Shown here in pieces: positions 1 to 8,156 of a stretch of 35,300 nt of DNA. The DNA is taken from positions 1 through 35,300 of the forward strand of contig JACVJD010000025.1 of assembly GCA_015711825.1 (NCBI GenBank). Direction: 5' to 3'. The notes under the pieces are model-generated. The model searched no databases and was not told the origin of the DNA. It was given only the letters and a program-made list of their open reading frames with translations. Position 1 is the first letter of the stretch. Each line of letters opens with the position of its first letter. The translations under genes were made by a program, and so were the position numbers. This DNA comes from Candidatus Solincola daggyaiensis. GTDB lineage: Bacteria; Actinomycetota; Geothermincolia; Geothermincolales; RBG-13-55-18.

Positions 1-2
1 AC

Positions 3-116
3 TACAACGTCTCCACCAGGGTGGAGGCGAAAAGCGGCGAGGTGATCTGCGAGCGCGCCATGTACGGCGACGGCAGGACCTGGGCCCACGATTCCATCGC
101 CTATGCATCGCAATAA
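3..116 (+). CDS. C-terminal end of a secreted/surface-type protein (5' truncated)
   Basis: An open frame enters from the left edge and ends at TAA 114-116, giving 37 residues. The tail contains ERAMYG followed by a tryptophan and HDSIA. This pattern (ER-MY- then a short spacer then HDSI) resembles the repeats at the ends of extracellular DUF5719-like or beta-rich proteins in Actinomycetota. That comparison is from memory and is weak because only the last repeat is visible. It is followed by a strong hairpin at 213-259 that would end its transcript. Function unknown. Confidence 0.6.
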   Translation, partial: YNVSTRVEAKSGEVICERAMYGDGRTWAHDSIAYASQ

Positions 117-212
117 GACGCGGCCGTTTATACCTATCGACCCGGGTAAGCCGTTGCCCGGGTGAATCCGGGAAGCCCCATAAAAGGCTTTCTACAGCGG
201 GGGATCCTTTAA

Positions 213-259
213 GGTTTTGCCTCCGGGGCGACATCCCGCATCTCCCCGGAGGCAAAACC
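213..259. terminator. Bidirectional hairpin terminator
   Basis: A perfect 16-bp inverted repeat (arms 213-228 and 244-259, 15-nt loop) begins GGTTTTGCC and ends GGCAAAACC. The AAAACC/GGTTTT edges supply a T-tract on either strand. It lies between the + gene ending at 116 and the - gene ending at 277, which are convergent, so it probably terminates both. Confidence 0.8.
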
Positions 260-276
260 ATCCCCAATGTCGGGCG

Positions 277-753
277 TCATTTCAGGCGCTCGTCCACGGG
301 GTCCTTGGCGTCGCGTACCTGGTTCTCCCCGCGCCTGATGACGAAGGAAGTGGTCATGCCCGCCGCCACCAGATTGCCCTCCTCGTCTCTGACCTCAGCT
401 TGGCCCACGCCGGTGAAGCGTCCTTTGTGAAGGGCCCTTCCCTCGCCGTAGAGAACGCCCTCCTTCACGTTGGAGATGTAGTTGATGCGCTGGTCGAGGG
501 TGACCGCGGCCTCGTTCTCCTCCAGGAGCGTGCCCACGGCGATGGAGCAAGAGGAATCCAGCAGAGCCGCGATCACGCCGCCATGCAGGATGCCGTAAAG
601 GTTCTTCAGCTCGTCCTTGACGGGCAGCCGAAGCCTAGCCCGGCCATCCCCCGCCTCGATGACCTCCATACCCAGGTGGCGATAAAAGGGGGAATGGTTG
701 AGCAATTCGAATATCCTCTGCCTGATCTCCTCCCGGCTCAGTTCCTCGCTCAT
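277..753 (-). CDS. PaaI-family hotdog thioesterase
   Basis: A 158-aa protein of usual length for single-domain hotdog acyl-CoA thioesterases. The signature GILHGGVIAALLDSS (HGG at 57-59, Asp66 on the central helix) is the PaaI/YbgC-like active-site region. The family hydrolyses acyl- or phenylacyl-CoA to free acid and CoA in the cytosol. The start ATG at 753 has AGGAGG ten bases upstream. It lies 27 nt downstream of the ketopantoate-reductase-like gene on the same strand, so the two are probably co-transcribed. Substrate cannot be deduced. The last ~25 residues are charged and not part of the fold. Confidence 0.85.
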   Translation of the reverse strand: MSEELSREEIRQRIFELLNHSPFYRHLGMEVIEAGDGRARLRLPVKDELKNLYGILHGGVIAALLDSSCSIAVGTLLEENEAAVTLDQRINYISNVKEGVLYGEGRALHKGRFTGVGQAEVRDEEGNLVAAGMTTSFVIRRGENQVRDAKDPVDERLK

Positions 754-780
754 CTCACGCGGCCCTCCTCCGTTTTTCCT

Positions 781-1998
781 TTAAACACTCACGTTCATCA
801 TCCTCGTCCAGTCCAATAACGGCCACCGTCTGCGGACGATCATAGACCGCGCCGGCCGGTCGTCTTGAACGCCAGGCTGCGCCGCACCATCAAACACGAA
901 GCCCATGGACGACCGATAAGCGTACCGAACGCTCCTCGGTCTCTCCCACCTGATAGCGGATTCAAAGGCGCTTGAACGCCTTTGCCCCGGTGGGCGCACC
1001 TCGATCATGTCCAGGTTGTCGAAGCTGAGGGGGTACTTGCCCGCCTCGATGCCGCGGATGATCTCCGCCACCTTGTCGTTTACCGGGGTGGGCACGCCGG
1101 CCTCCGCCGACTTCACCGAAAGATAGCCGTTGAGGGTGTTCACCTCGCAGGGGATGCCCTTGCGGAGGTCCTGCAACATCGACGCCACCTGCTCGCGTGA
1201 GCGCGCATAGACCATGCGGATAACGTTGATGGCGTTCTCCTCGCTCTCCCTTATCACGTCCAGGATGAAATTGGGGTCCACGCCCTTGATAGGGTGCATG
1301 GAGATGCCGAGCGCCCTAGCGGTGAGCAAGGTCTCAACCATGATGGAGATGGCGGCCACGGTAGCTTTATGGTTGTCGAGGATGTCCCCGTAGGTGCAGT
1401 TAAGGGCGCTGCTCAGGCCGCTCATGGACACGTTGACCATCAACTTGCTCCAACGCGTTCCAACCAGGTTGTCGGTTATTTCGGCCTTGCCAGCGTGATC
1501 CAACACCTTCTTTACCGCTTGCACGCGGTCCGTGACGGATCCGTCCATCTCCCCGATATCGTAGGTCATCTCCTCGGGAGCGTAGGTGAGCTCCGAGACG
1601 CCGGGACCGATGAAGGTCGCGCCCCATCCGATGGCGCCTCCCAAGGTCCGGTTCCTGCCCACCACCGATGCCACCTTCTCCTCCGGGACGCCGTTCTGGA
1701 GGGTAACCACCACGCTCTCCTCCCCCAGGTGAGGCAGGATCTCCGGCAGCGCCTTGTCGTCATGGACCGTCTTAACAAGGTAGATCACCAGGTCATACCG
1801 CCCTTCCATGCCCTCGGGGGTCACGGCGCGCACGGGCACCGTCAGGTCCATATGCCCGATGATGCGCGCGCCCTTCTCGTTTAAGGCCCTCACGTGAGGT
1901 TCGTTGACGTCAACAAGCACGATGTCCTCCCCCGCCTTGGCGACCAGGGCTCCGATGATCGTGCCCATGGCTCCGGCTCCCACCAGCGCTATCCTCAT
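781..1998 (-). CDS. Ketopantoate reductase (ApbA/PanE)-family oxidoreductase with unusual C-terminal tail
   Basis: The N-terminus MRIALVGAGAMGTIIG is the Rossmann NADP-binding motif of 2-dehydropantoate 2-reductases. LQNGVPEE (about residue 100), a central Lys in the SKLMVNVSMSGLSS segment and EVNTLNGYL in the C-terminal helical domain are also family motifs. These enzymes reduce ketopantoate to pantoate, or related 2-keto acids. Start ATG 1998 follows GGAGG eight bases upstream. The recognisable fold ends around residue 334 (LDMIEV). The remaining 71 residues are Arg/Ser-rich and look non-domain, and the corresponding DNA contains a terminator-like hairpin (963-984). This suggests loss of an ancestral stop or a frameshift. 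It heads a likely two-gene operon with the thioesterase. A true PanE role is uncertain because many paralogs exist. Confidence 0.8.
   Translation of the reverse strand: MRIALVGAGAMGTIIGALVAKAGEDIVLVDVNEPHVRALNEKGARIIGHMDLTVPVRAVTPEGMEGRYDLVIYLVKTVHDDKALPEILPHLGEESVVVTLQNGVPEEKVASVVGRNRTLGGAIGWGATFIGPGVSELTYAPEEMTYDIGEMDGSVTDRVQAVKKVLDHAGKAEITDNLVGTRWSKLMVNVSMSGLSSALNCTYGDILDNHKATVAAISIMVETLLTARALGISMHPIKGVDPNFILDVIRESEENAINVIRMVYARSREQVASMLQDLRKGIPCEVNTLNGYLSVKSAEAGVPTPVNDKVAEIIRGIEAGKYPLSFDNLDMIEVRPPGQRRSSAFESAIRWERPRSVRYAYRSSMGFVFDGAAQPGVQDDRPARSMIVRRRWPLLDWTRMMNVSV
963..984. terminator. Terminator-like hairpin inside the 3' tail of the reductase gene
   Basis: An 8-bp perfect stem (CAAAGGCG at 963-970, CGCCTTTG at 977-984) with a 6-nt loop lies about 30 nt after the last codons of the conserved reductase domain. 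Its position is where a natural terminator would stand if the gene once ended near residue 334. There is no long T-tract, so activity is uncertain. Confidence 0.3.
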
Positions 1999-2353
1999 CC
2001 CTTACCCCTCCTTTCGCCGCCGCAACTTCCTGCTCCACCCGTCTGCCAATCGGAGTCCCTGCGGCGGTCGTCCTTCTTCGCGCGCCGGAAAACGTCTCGC
2101 TTTTGCCATTATAACCTTCTCCAGGCCCTGCGCGTCATCTCGGCAACCGGCGGACACGGCCATTTGATATTTGACCGGGGTAAGACGGTTGGCGGAGAAT
2201 ATGATGGTTGCGGCCGCTTTCGCTGCCGCCTTGGAAAGACAGGCCGAGAGGCGCTGACTGAACAGGTACCAGGCGGGTTTTTCGCGCTGGTGGCGAGAAA
2301 CGGGCCGATGGCGTCGCCGCAAGGGAGAAGAACCTAACATAACCGGAGCAGCA
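1999..2353. other. Divergent intergenic region
   Basis: 355 nt between the divergent reductase (-) and MFS (+) genes. A TATAAT hexamer on the minus strand (2108-2113) could be the -10 of the reductase operon, with a leader of about 100 nt. No good -35 is seen. Open frames crossing this stretch have no recognisable protein features. No RNA gene seen. Confidence 0.4.
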
Positions 2354-3529
2354 ATGAGCAAAGCCGTAGAGGGCGGGGCTGTGAGCGTCGACGAAAGGCT
2401 CTTCAGACGGGAATTCGTGATGGTGTGCCTGGTGAACATGCTGGCATTTTTTTCTATCTACCTCGTTATCCCCATCCTTCCCGTGTTCCTGGAAGAACGC
2501 GGGTACTCCAACGCCCTGGTGGGGACGATAATGTCCATGGCCACGGTGGCCGCCCTCCTGCGGCCTCTTTTCGGGCGCTTCGCGGACCTGCGGGGACGCA
2601 AGCCGACCCTCCTGTGCGGCACCATCGTCCTGGGAGCCTCCACCTTCCTCTACGCCGCTTTCTCGAGCGCCCTTCCGCTCTTCATCATCCGCTTGCTGAA
2701 CGGGCTGGGGCTTGCCGCCTTCCACACCGCCGCCTACGCCGTGGTGGGAGACCTCGCTCCCGCCGCGCGCCGCCTGCAGGCCATCGCCTTCTTCTATATC
2801 TCCGTGGACGTCACCATCGCCGCGGCACCCATAACCGCAAAGGCCATGGAGAGCTCCTTTGGATACACGCCGGTTTATATCCTCGCGGGATGCCTGGCGG
2901 TGCTGGCGTTCATGGCTTCACTGCTGGTAAGAGAGACCGGCGTCGCCACGGTCGCCGCCTCGAGTGAGCGGCGTCGCGTAAAGCTGACTCCGCTGCAAAG
3001 GACCATATTCCTCACCACCATGGGGTTCACCCTCACCTTCGGAACCCTCCAGACCTTTATCGTCCTCTCCTCGGAGAGCAAGGGCGTGGGCCAGGGAGAG
3101 CTTTTCTTCACCGTTTTCGCGCTTACCCTCATCGTCTTTCGGCTCGGGGTAGGCAGGCGCGCCGACCGCTGGGAAAGAAAAGGGCTCATCCTGTCCTCGG
3201 CGGCGATGACCTTGTGCGGCCTGGCAATACTTTCCTTCACGTTCAGCCTCTTCCATCTCCTCCTGGGAAGCTTCCTCTACGCCCTGGGCTTCGCCTATCT
3301 GCCCACCACCCTCTCGGCCCTCCTGCTCGACCACACCGACGCCGCCGACCGCGGGGCCGCCCTGGGCATTTTCATGGCCGTTTTCGATGTCGGCATCGGC
3401 CTGGGGGGTATCGCCCTCGGGCCGCTGGCGGATCTCTGGGGTTACACCGCCATGTACCTTTGCGGAGGGGCGATCGCCCTGGCGTGCCTGGCGCTTTTCA
3501 TGGCGCGCACCGCCTCGCTGCGGGGATGA
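2354..3529 (+). CDS. Major facilitator superfamily transporter
   Basis: A 391-aa hydrophobic protein with about 12 predicted membrane segments, the usual MFS size. The loop after helix 2 reads GRFADLRGRKP (74-84), the classic motif A (G-x3-D-x2-G-R-K), and a degenerate copy (RRADRWERKG) lies at the start of the second half. Such proteins export drugs or metabolites by proton antiport, or import small solutes; the motif balance resembles drug:H+ antiporter family exporters. Start ATG 2354 has CGGAG seven nt upstream. It stands alone, divergent from the reductase operon. Substrate unknown. Confidence 0.85.
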   Translation: MSKAVEGGAVSVDERLFRREFVMVCLVNMLAFFSIYLVIPILPVFLEERGYSNALVGTIMSMATVAALLRPLFGRFADLRGRKPTLLCGTIVLGASTFLYAAFSSALPLFIIRLLNGLGLAAFHTAAYAVVGDLAPAARRLQAIAFFYISVDVTIAAAPITAKAMESSFGYTPVYILAGCLAVLAFMASLLVRETGVATVAASSERRRVKLTPLQRTIFLTTMGFTLTFGTLQTFIVLSSESKGVGQGELFFTVFALTLIVFRLGVGRRADRWERKGLILSSAAMTLCGLAILSFTFSLFHLLLGSFLYALGFAYLPTTLSALLLDHTDAADRGAALGIFMAVFDVGIGLGGIALGPLADLWGYTAMYLCGGAIALACLALFMARTASLRG

Positions 3530-3811
3530 CCGCGGCGGGGAAAACGCTTTCTTATTCCCTGCGACTGCTTATCTATACCTCACAAAAAAGGGTCCGGCCT
3601 CCGGGATCTTCCCGCACTTCGTAGAACCGGGCAAGGCGTGCGGATGCGATCAAGACTATGTGGAGGCATGGGGTCGGCAAAGAAGGCCTTTGACTTGGGG
3701 TACGGGGCAAAACGAGCACGAGGGTGTTATCCTTATGGCGGATAACGGCCGCCGGGGCGGACCCGACTCCATACCGGGGACAGCGCCGGTTCAAGGGGAA
3801 AGCGAGGAAGC

Positions 3812-4621
3812 ATGCGATACAGGGAAGGCTTTGCCCGCGTCAACGGCACGGAGATCTATTACCGCGAGTACGGCGAGGGGGAGCCCTTACTCCTGATCAT
3901 GGGGCTGAGTGCCAATGCCGACTGGTGGGGGGAGGAGTTCGTGAACGAACTCGCGTCGCGGTTCAAGGTGGTCACGTTCGACAACCGTGGAGCGGGACGC
4001 TCCGGCAAGCCCGAAGGGCCCTACTCCATTTCCCAGATGGCCGCGGACGCCGCATGCCTCATGGAGCACCTGGGCTGGGCGTCAGCACACGTCCTGGGGG
4101 CATCGATGGGCGGCATGATCGCGCAGGAGCTGGCGCTGGAGAAGCCGGAGCGCGTGCGACGCCTGGTGCTCATGTGCACCTGCTGCGGAGGGCACGAGCA
4201 GGTACTGGCAAGCCCCGAAATATACGCGCTATTGAACATCCCCCGCAAGGGACTAACACCGGAGGATATCGCCTGGGCCTCTCTTCCCCTCCTCTTTCCG
4301 CAAGAATATATCGACGAAAACCCCGCCGCCATGCGCGCCGTAGTGGACGCTTTCCTGGTAGCGCCCATCGAACCCAGGTGCTTTGTCTGGCAGATGGCCG
4401 CCATCACCTCATGGTCTGACTTTCCGCGGTTGAAAGACATGCGCCCTCCCACCCTGGTGATCACGGGAAGCGAGGACGTCCTCATTCCCCCTCAGAACTC
4501 ACGTATACTTGCAGGCGTCATCCCCGAGAGCAAGCTGGTGGTGATCAAGGGCGCAGGTCATGCCCTTCAATCCATGTATCCCCAACAAGTTGCAAAGGAG
4601 GTGTTGGACTTCCTTTCCTAG
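3812..4621 (+). CDS. Alpha/beta-fold hydrolase
   Basis: A 269-aa alpha/beta hydrolase. The oxyanion region MGLSANADWW (30-39) precedes FDNRGAGRSGKP (56-66). The nucleophile elbow is GASMGG with Ser98. The acid is probably Asp222 in GSEDVLIPP, and the base is His250 in GAGHAL. Family members include esterases, dienelactone-like C-C hydrolases and 3-oxoadipate enol-lactonases. The sequence is nearest in style to the 3-oxoadipate enol-lactonase/haloperoxidase group, but no substrate can be assigned. Start ATG 3812 has GAGG four bases upstream. The 282 nt before it hold no recognisable gene. A 10-bp hairpin at 4813-4836 lies downstream. Confidence 0.85.
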   Translation: MRYREGFARVNGTEIYYREYGEGEPLLLIMGLSANADWWGEEFVNELASRFKVVTFDNRGAGRSGKPEGPYSISQMAADAACLMEHLGWASAHVLGASMGGMIAQELALEKPERVRRLVLMCTCCGGHEQVLASPEIYALLNIPRKGLTPEDIAWASLPLLFPQEYIDENPAAMRAVVDAFLVAPIEPRCFVWQMAAITSWSDFPRLKDMRPPTLVITGSEDVLIPPQNSRILAGVIPESKLVVIKGAGHALQSMYPQQVAKEVLDFLS

Positions 4622-4812
4622 GCCGCGTTCGGTATGAACATCCTTTCGAAAAGGCAAGCCATGAAGGTGGAAAACGGATCGGTCCTGCATACAGTGAAAT
4701 CGAAGCTGAAAAGGGTTGCTCAGGCCCGTGGAACAGGCAAGATGCGACGAATTGATGCAATCTGAATCGATAGATGATAGAAAAAAGCTTCTTGCCGGGC
4801 CCTGGCCAAAGG

Positions 4813-4836
4813 GAAAGGCCGGGTTTCCGGCCTTTC
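4813..4836. terminator. Hairpin terminator between convergent genes
   Basis: A 10-bp perfect stem (GAAAGGCCGG, 4813-4822; CCGGCCTTTC, 4827-4836) with a 4-nt GTTT loop lies between the + hydrolase and the - membrane protein, whose 3' ends face each other. The AAAGG/CCTTT edges give short U-tracts in both directions. Confidence 0.7.
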
Positions 4837-4857
4837 ACACATTCCCCTCGAGCATTC

Positions 4858-5463
4858 CTAATCCTCAGCTAGGGCCTCCAGCTTGGCGAGCTTTCTTTTC
4901 TTGTGCGCTTTAGCCGCTTTTTTTATCAAGCGATACCCTATATAGGCCCCGATCACATAGGGGGCGTATTTCATGGCCTCTCCCAGCAGCTCCTGGGCCT
5001 GCTTCCTGCGTTCCTCCGCCTCCCGCCTCGCGGCATCCTGCAGCTCTTCGACCGCCGCCTTTATCTCCTCGCCGGTCTCCTTGAGCGGCTGCACCGCCTC
5101 CGTCCCCATCCTGGGGAGCTCCCTTGCCCCCTTGCGCGCGATGCTCACACCCATCGCCGCCACGGCTCCCCCGAAGATCAGCAAGCCGGCGACCACGATG
5201 AGGGCCGAGAGCCACAGGCGGTCGAGGGCGATGTTCACCAGGAGGATCATCACCAGCACGATGTACATGGCGGCCACGGCCGCGACCATCAGCCCGAAAA
5301 GGGTGATGCCCGCGCCTATGCCCATACGCGCCGCCGCTTGTTTGGCCTTATCCCGTAAAGCCTCCCCCTCCGGTCCCCTCAGCCTCTCGAGCTGCTCACG
5401 CATCCTGGCGCCGAGCTCCGCCATGCGCTGCAGTCGCTGCCTTAATTCCGGAAGTCCACTCAC
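4858..5463 (-). CDS. Holin-X-like membrane protein with flanking coiled coils
   Basis: A 201-aa protein. The first ~45 residues are a charged amphipathic helix. Two hydrophobic segments (about 48-77 and 82-108, rich in Ala/Val/Leu) follow. A long Glu/Arg/Lys coiled-coil helix (about 125-165) and a short YAPYVIGAYIGYRLI hydrophobic stretch before a Lys-rich tail complete it. This layout resembles the actinobacterial holin-X/phage_holin_3_6 superfamily, which despite its name is mostly non-phage and of unknown role. Start is GTG 5463 with GGAGG eight bases upstream. No phage genes are nearby, so a housekeeping envelope role is more likely than lysis. Confidence 0.65.
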   Translation of the reverse strand: MSGLPELRQRLQRMAELGARMREQLERLRGPEGEALRDKAKQAAARMGIGAGITLFGLMVAAVAAMYIVLVMILLVNIALDRLWLSALIVVAGLLIFGGAVAAMGVSIARKGARELPRMGTEAVQPLKETGEEIKAAVEELQDAARREAEERRKQAQELLGEAMKYAPYVIGAYIGYRLIKKAAKAHKKRKLAKLEALAED

Positions 5464-5708
5464 CCAACCATCCTCCTTTCTCCCTCGGGAAGCGTTGGGA
5501 ATAGCGTTTGCCGCCGTTTAGGTTTGCCACCATTCAGTAATCCATATGTCAGCTTCCCGTAAAGCCCCTCCCATCCATGATTCTGCCGCCAAAGCCGTAG
5601 TCGCGCCCATTATATACCAGGCGCTTTCCTTCCTTTCAATAGTTTCTTCTCCGTGACCGCAGCTGTTACCTCCCCCTTTCCGCCGTTCCCCTACCCCGCC
5701 TTTGCGGG

Positions 5709-5714
5709 TATACT
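5709..5714 (+). promoter_or_regulatory. -10 box placed for a leaderless transcript
   Basis: TATACT (5709-5714) is followed by exactly six bases and then the ATG at 5721. With a usual 6-7 nt discriminator, transcription would start at or next to the A of ATG. No Shine-Dalgarno sequence precedes the ATG. No convincing -35 is seen, so this is the weakest of the three such sites in the window. Confidence 0.4.
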
Positions 5715-5720
5715 CAGCTT

Positions 5721-6134
5721 ATGCCGCAGGCAAACTGGATCATTCTTCTGCATTTACTGTTGTTGTGGGGCAGCGTGATCACCGGCTTGGCCTCGCAATG
5801 GCGCATTCCCCTGCCTTTCGCGGTCTCCATTCCCCTGGGAGCTGCGATATGGCTGCTGGGTTTCCTTTATAATCTGAACGCCCTGCGACGCCACCGCTTC
5901 AATCCCGAGGGGCACCGCACGGCGTTTCAGAAGCGCGTATATCGGAGGATAGCCGCGAGGACTTTGATGAACTTGGGCGTGACGGTGATATCCCGTTCAT
6001 GGCTGACCCTTATCGCAAGCGCGCTCCTTGTGCCTCTTTATGCCAACGCGGCCAGGCGGAGGCAGCAATACCTCGATTACCTGCGCACCGGAATGATGAG
6101 CGACGCTTTCCCGCACCGCGTATCGAGGCGATGA
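5721..6134 (+). CDS. Small membrane protein, function unknown
   Basis: A 137-aa protein with three to four hydrophobic segments (about 5-24, 32-52, 84-108) separated by basic loops such as NALRRHRFNPEGH and FQKRVYRRIA. The pattern of a short multi-helix protein with a histidine-containing basic loop vaguely recalls isoprenylcysteine methyltransferase/phospholipid methyltransferase-like proteins. The SAM-binding end motif is not evident, so I do not assign that role. The ATG 5721 lacks a ribosome site but sits six bases after TATACT. It converges on the glycosidase gene with a 37-nt gap. Confidence 0.6.
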   Translation: MPQANWIILLHLLLLWGSVITGLASQWRIPLPFAVSIPLGAAIWLLGFLYNLNALRRHRFNPEGHRTAFQKRVYRRIAARTLMNLGVTVISRSWLTLIASALLVPLYANAARRRQQYLDYLRTGMMSDAFPHRVSRR

Positions 6135-6171
6135 GCCGCATGCGTGGCGGCCCATCATCCCATGTTCGTCA

Positions 6172-7515
6172 TCAACCCCTCACCGCCTGGGGCCAGAAAC
6201 GGGCCATCATATCCAGGGCCAGGGCGGGCCAGCAGAAATCGCGGATTCTTCTCCCCTCCCCGCTGCGGGAATCATAGTATTCGTAAAACCCCTCCCTCAA
6301 GACCATGCGCACCACGCGACGCGAGAGCTCCCTCGCCTCATCAACGTATCCGTACTCCGCCAGGCCGATGGAGAGCATCCAGGAAAAGTTGATCCATACG
6401 CAATGACCGGACCACAGGTGGAGATCAACCCAAGAGCCGGCATGCGCGAGTTCCGATTCGGGGTTGAAGGGAACCGGGTACCGCGTCCAGAACTTCCTCT
6501 CATCAAGCAGATGACTCTCGATCATCTTGCGCGCGCGTTCGCGCGAGCACAGGCCGGTGAAAATGGGCAGCAGAGAGGCCGCGGTCCGCCTCCTCGCCAA
6601 GCGCGGACGCCGGTAACCGAAGCGAGGAAAATAGCATTGCTGTCGCTCGTCCCAGCAGTGCGTATCCAGTGCATCCATGATTTCCCTTGCCCTCCTCGCG
6701 TACTCGCTCTCCTCGCGCCTCCTTCCCAGCTCCCCCGCCAGGAAAGCCATGCTACGGCAGGCTCGCGCGGCGAGGGAGTTCACGGTGAGGTCCTCACATA
6801 CGAAACGGTCGGCCGCCGCCAGGCGGCGAGGCTTCCATCCCCATGCGCGGTTAAGCGCATAGAGCAGGGGGGGATAGACCTCGGCGCGCAGAGGGGAGGT
6901 GAGTCCACGATCCCGCAATCCCATGGCGGCGAAGAACTGCGGCGAAAGGTCGGTGCCGGTTTCCCAGGGGTGGAAAACGGCCACCAGTCCGTCTCCCCGC
7001 ACCCTCCGCGACCTTAGGAGATAATCGAGGCATCGGCTCAACGGTCGCCATATGCGCTTCAGCCAGGCGATATCTCCGTGGCGGCGGTAAACCGTTTCCA
7101 CGGCATAATGATAGATGGGCGGGTCGACCATGAAAGAGGCCCCCCTGCCATCGAATTCCCATTTCACCAACCGCGTCTCCAGCCCTCTCAACCAGCGGTG
7201 CGGGCAGCGGTTGGGAAGCAGAACCTCGTGGGGAAGGTGCCCGTCCCCGCTCACCTGGCGCATGAGGGTCTCCAACTCGCGCTGCGCCTTGGCGCCGTCC
7301 AGCACGGACATGGCCACGGAGTGAAAGCCGCTATCCCAGGCGAAGAGGGATGGGTAATGGAGATAGGAGGGCATGTGGTAGTAGATATCCCCCAGCTCCA
7401 CCTCGTTGGCGGCGAACACCCGCCGTGATTCCTCCACCATTCTTTCCCAGTCGCGTCGTTCGAGAGCCCTGGGTTCTTCCGCCTTTTCCTCCCATCCTGG
7501 TGCCTCCGCCAGCAT
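6172..7515 (-). CDS. GH63-like (alpha/alpha)6 glycoside hydrolase, possibly glucosylglycerate/mannosylglycerate-type
   Basis: 447 aa, without a signal peptide, so cytosolic. Motifs of the trehalase/GH63 six-hairpin fold are visible. LFAWDSGF has Asp61. The stretch HPWETGTDLSP has Asp189 in the place of the catalytic acid of glucosylglycerate hydrolases. Near the end are GFYEYYDSRSGEG (Glu412 as likely base) and FCWPALALDM. The family cleaves alpha-glycosides of glycerate, trehalose or short glucans; the ETGTDLSP motif favours compatible-solute glycosides. A start at 7551 is possible, but ATG 7515 has GGAGG six bases upstream and is chosen. No sugar genes are adjacent. Confidence 0.75.
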   Translation of the reverse strand: MLAEAPGWEEKAEEPRALERRDWERMVEESRRVFAANEVELGDIYYHMPSYLHYPSLFAWDSGFHSVAMSVLDGAKAQRELETLMRQVSGDGHLPHEVLLPNRCPHRWLRGLETRLVKWEFDGRGASFMVDPPIYHYAVETVYRRHGDIAWLKRIWRPLSRCLDYLLRSRRVRGDGLVAVFHPWETGTDLSPQFFAAMGLRDRGLTSPLRAEVYPPLLYALNRAWGWKPRRLAAADRFVCEDLTVNSLAARACRSMAFLAGELGRRREESEYARRAREIMDALDTHCWDERQQCYFPRFGYRRPRLARRRTAASLLPIFTGLCSRERARKMIESHLLDERKFWTRYPVPFNPESELAHAGSWVDLHLWSGHCVWINFSWMLSIGLAEYGYVDEARELSRRVVRMVLREGFYEYYDSRSGEGRRIRDFCWPALALDMMARFWPQAVRG

Positions 7516-7677
7516 CGTTTCCTCCCTGTCGCGCCCAAACACCCCCCGCATCCTCGTTCCCCGCGCCCTTCAGGTTATTGATTCGGCGCGAGGAGGGAAG
7601 AGATGAAGCGTCGCAGGCGGTTCCGAACGCATAAGAAGAGGGGCGCGGCAACTTAGACGCCTAAAGGCCTTGGCCCT

Positions 7678-7908
7678 TCAGGCCTGCTGCGGCGGTTTCC
7701 GGTATGCGGGAACCCCGTAAACTTTCTCATAAGCCCGGCACCAGGGGCACAGCTTCGTCCTGGACTCCATCTTGACCATCCAGTGAAAAAAGCCCTTGCC
7801 CTTCTCTCTGCCCAGCTTGCATACCGTGCACTTGTTCATGCACATATCCGCGCGCTTGCGCGTCTTCTCGTCCACCGGTGCGGTTTCAGGTGTTTGCTTC
7901 TCCATCAT
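7678..7908 (-). CDS. 76-aa four-cysteine mini-protein (probable zinc binding)
   Basis: The small, basic protein has CMNKCTVCKLG near residues 23-33 and LCPWCRAYE near 53-61. This gives two CxxC pairs (C27/C30 and C54/C57) plus Cys23, typical of a zinc knuckle or ribbon. Between them lies GFFHWMVKMES. Start ATG 7908 has AGGAG five bases upstream, a convincing site, which supports a real gene despite its size. It lies between the glycosidase and the two-module CxxC protein on the same strand, 248 nt from the latter. No family recognised. Confidence 0.6.
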   Translation of the reverse strand: MMEKQTPETAPVDEKTRKRADMCMNKCTVCKLGREKGKGFFHWMVKMESRTKLCPWCRAYEKVYGVPAYRKPPQQA

Positions 7909-8156
7909 CGCTTCTCCTTTCCATCCTTGCCGGGCCAGCGCTCCACCCTCCGAGGTAGGCCGTGATCCTACGACCTCGTTCTCGAAGCCTTTTTCCCTCT
8001 TTTCCGATGGTCAAGGGATTGCGTCGCCGGGACCCCTTCCCGCCATCCCTGACCCGCCCTTGCCTTCTCAATTACCCTGCCGTGTTGCCGCAAGCGGCGT
8101 CTCCAGCCACATGTGGTCGGCTTAAGGCCCCGCAGAAGCGTGCCTTTTCTCCAAGG

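Noticed and set aside
2002-2439. Minus-strand open frame running from the MFS gene into the intergenic region
   Set aside because: It overlaps the MFS start, has low-complexity basic sequence and no ribosome site.
4858-5463. Prophage lysis gene, from the holin-like fold
   Set aside because: No endolysin, tail, portal or integrase genes nearby. The holin-X-like group is widespread on chromosomes.
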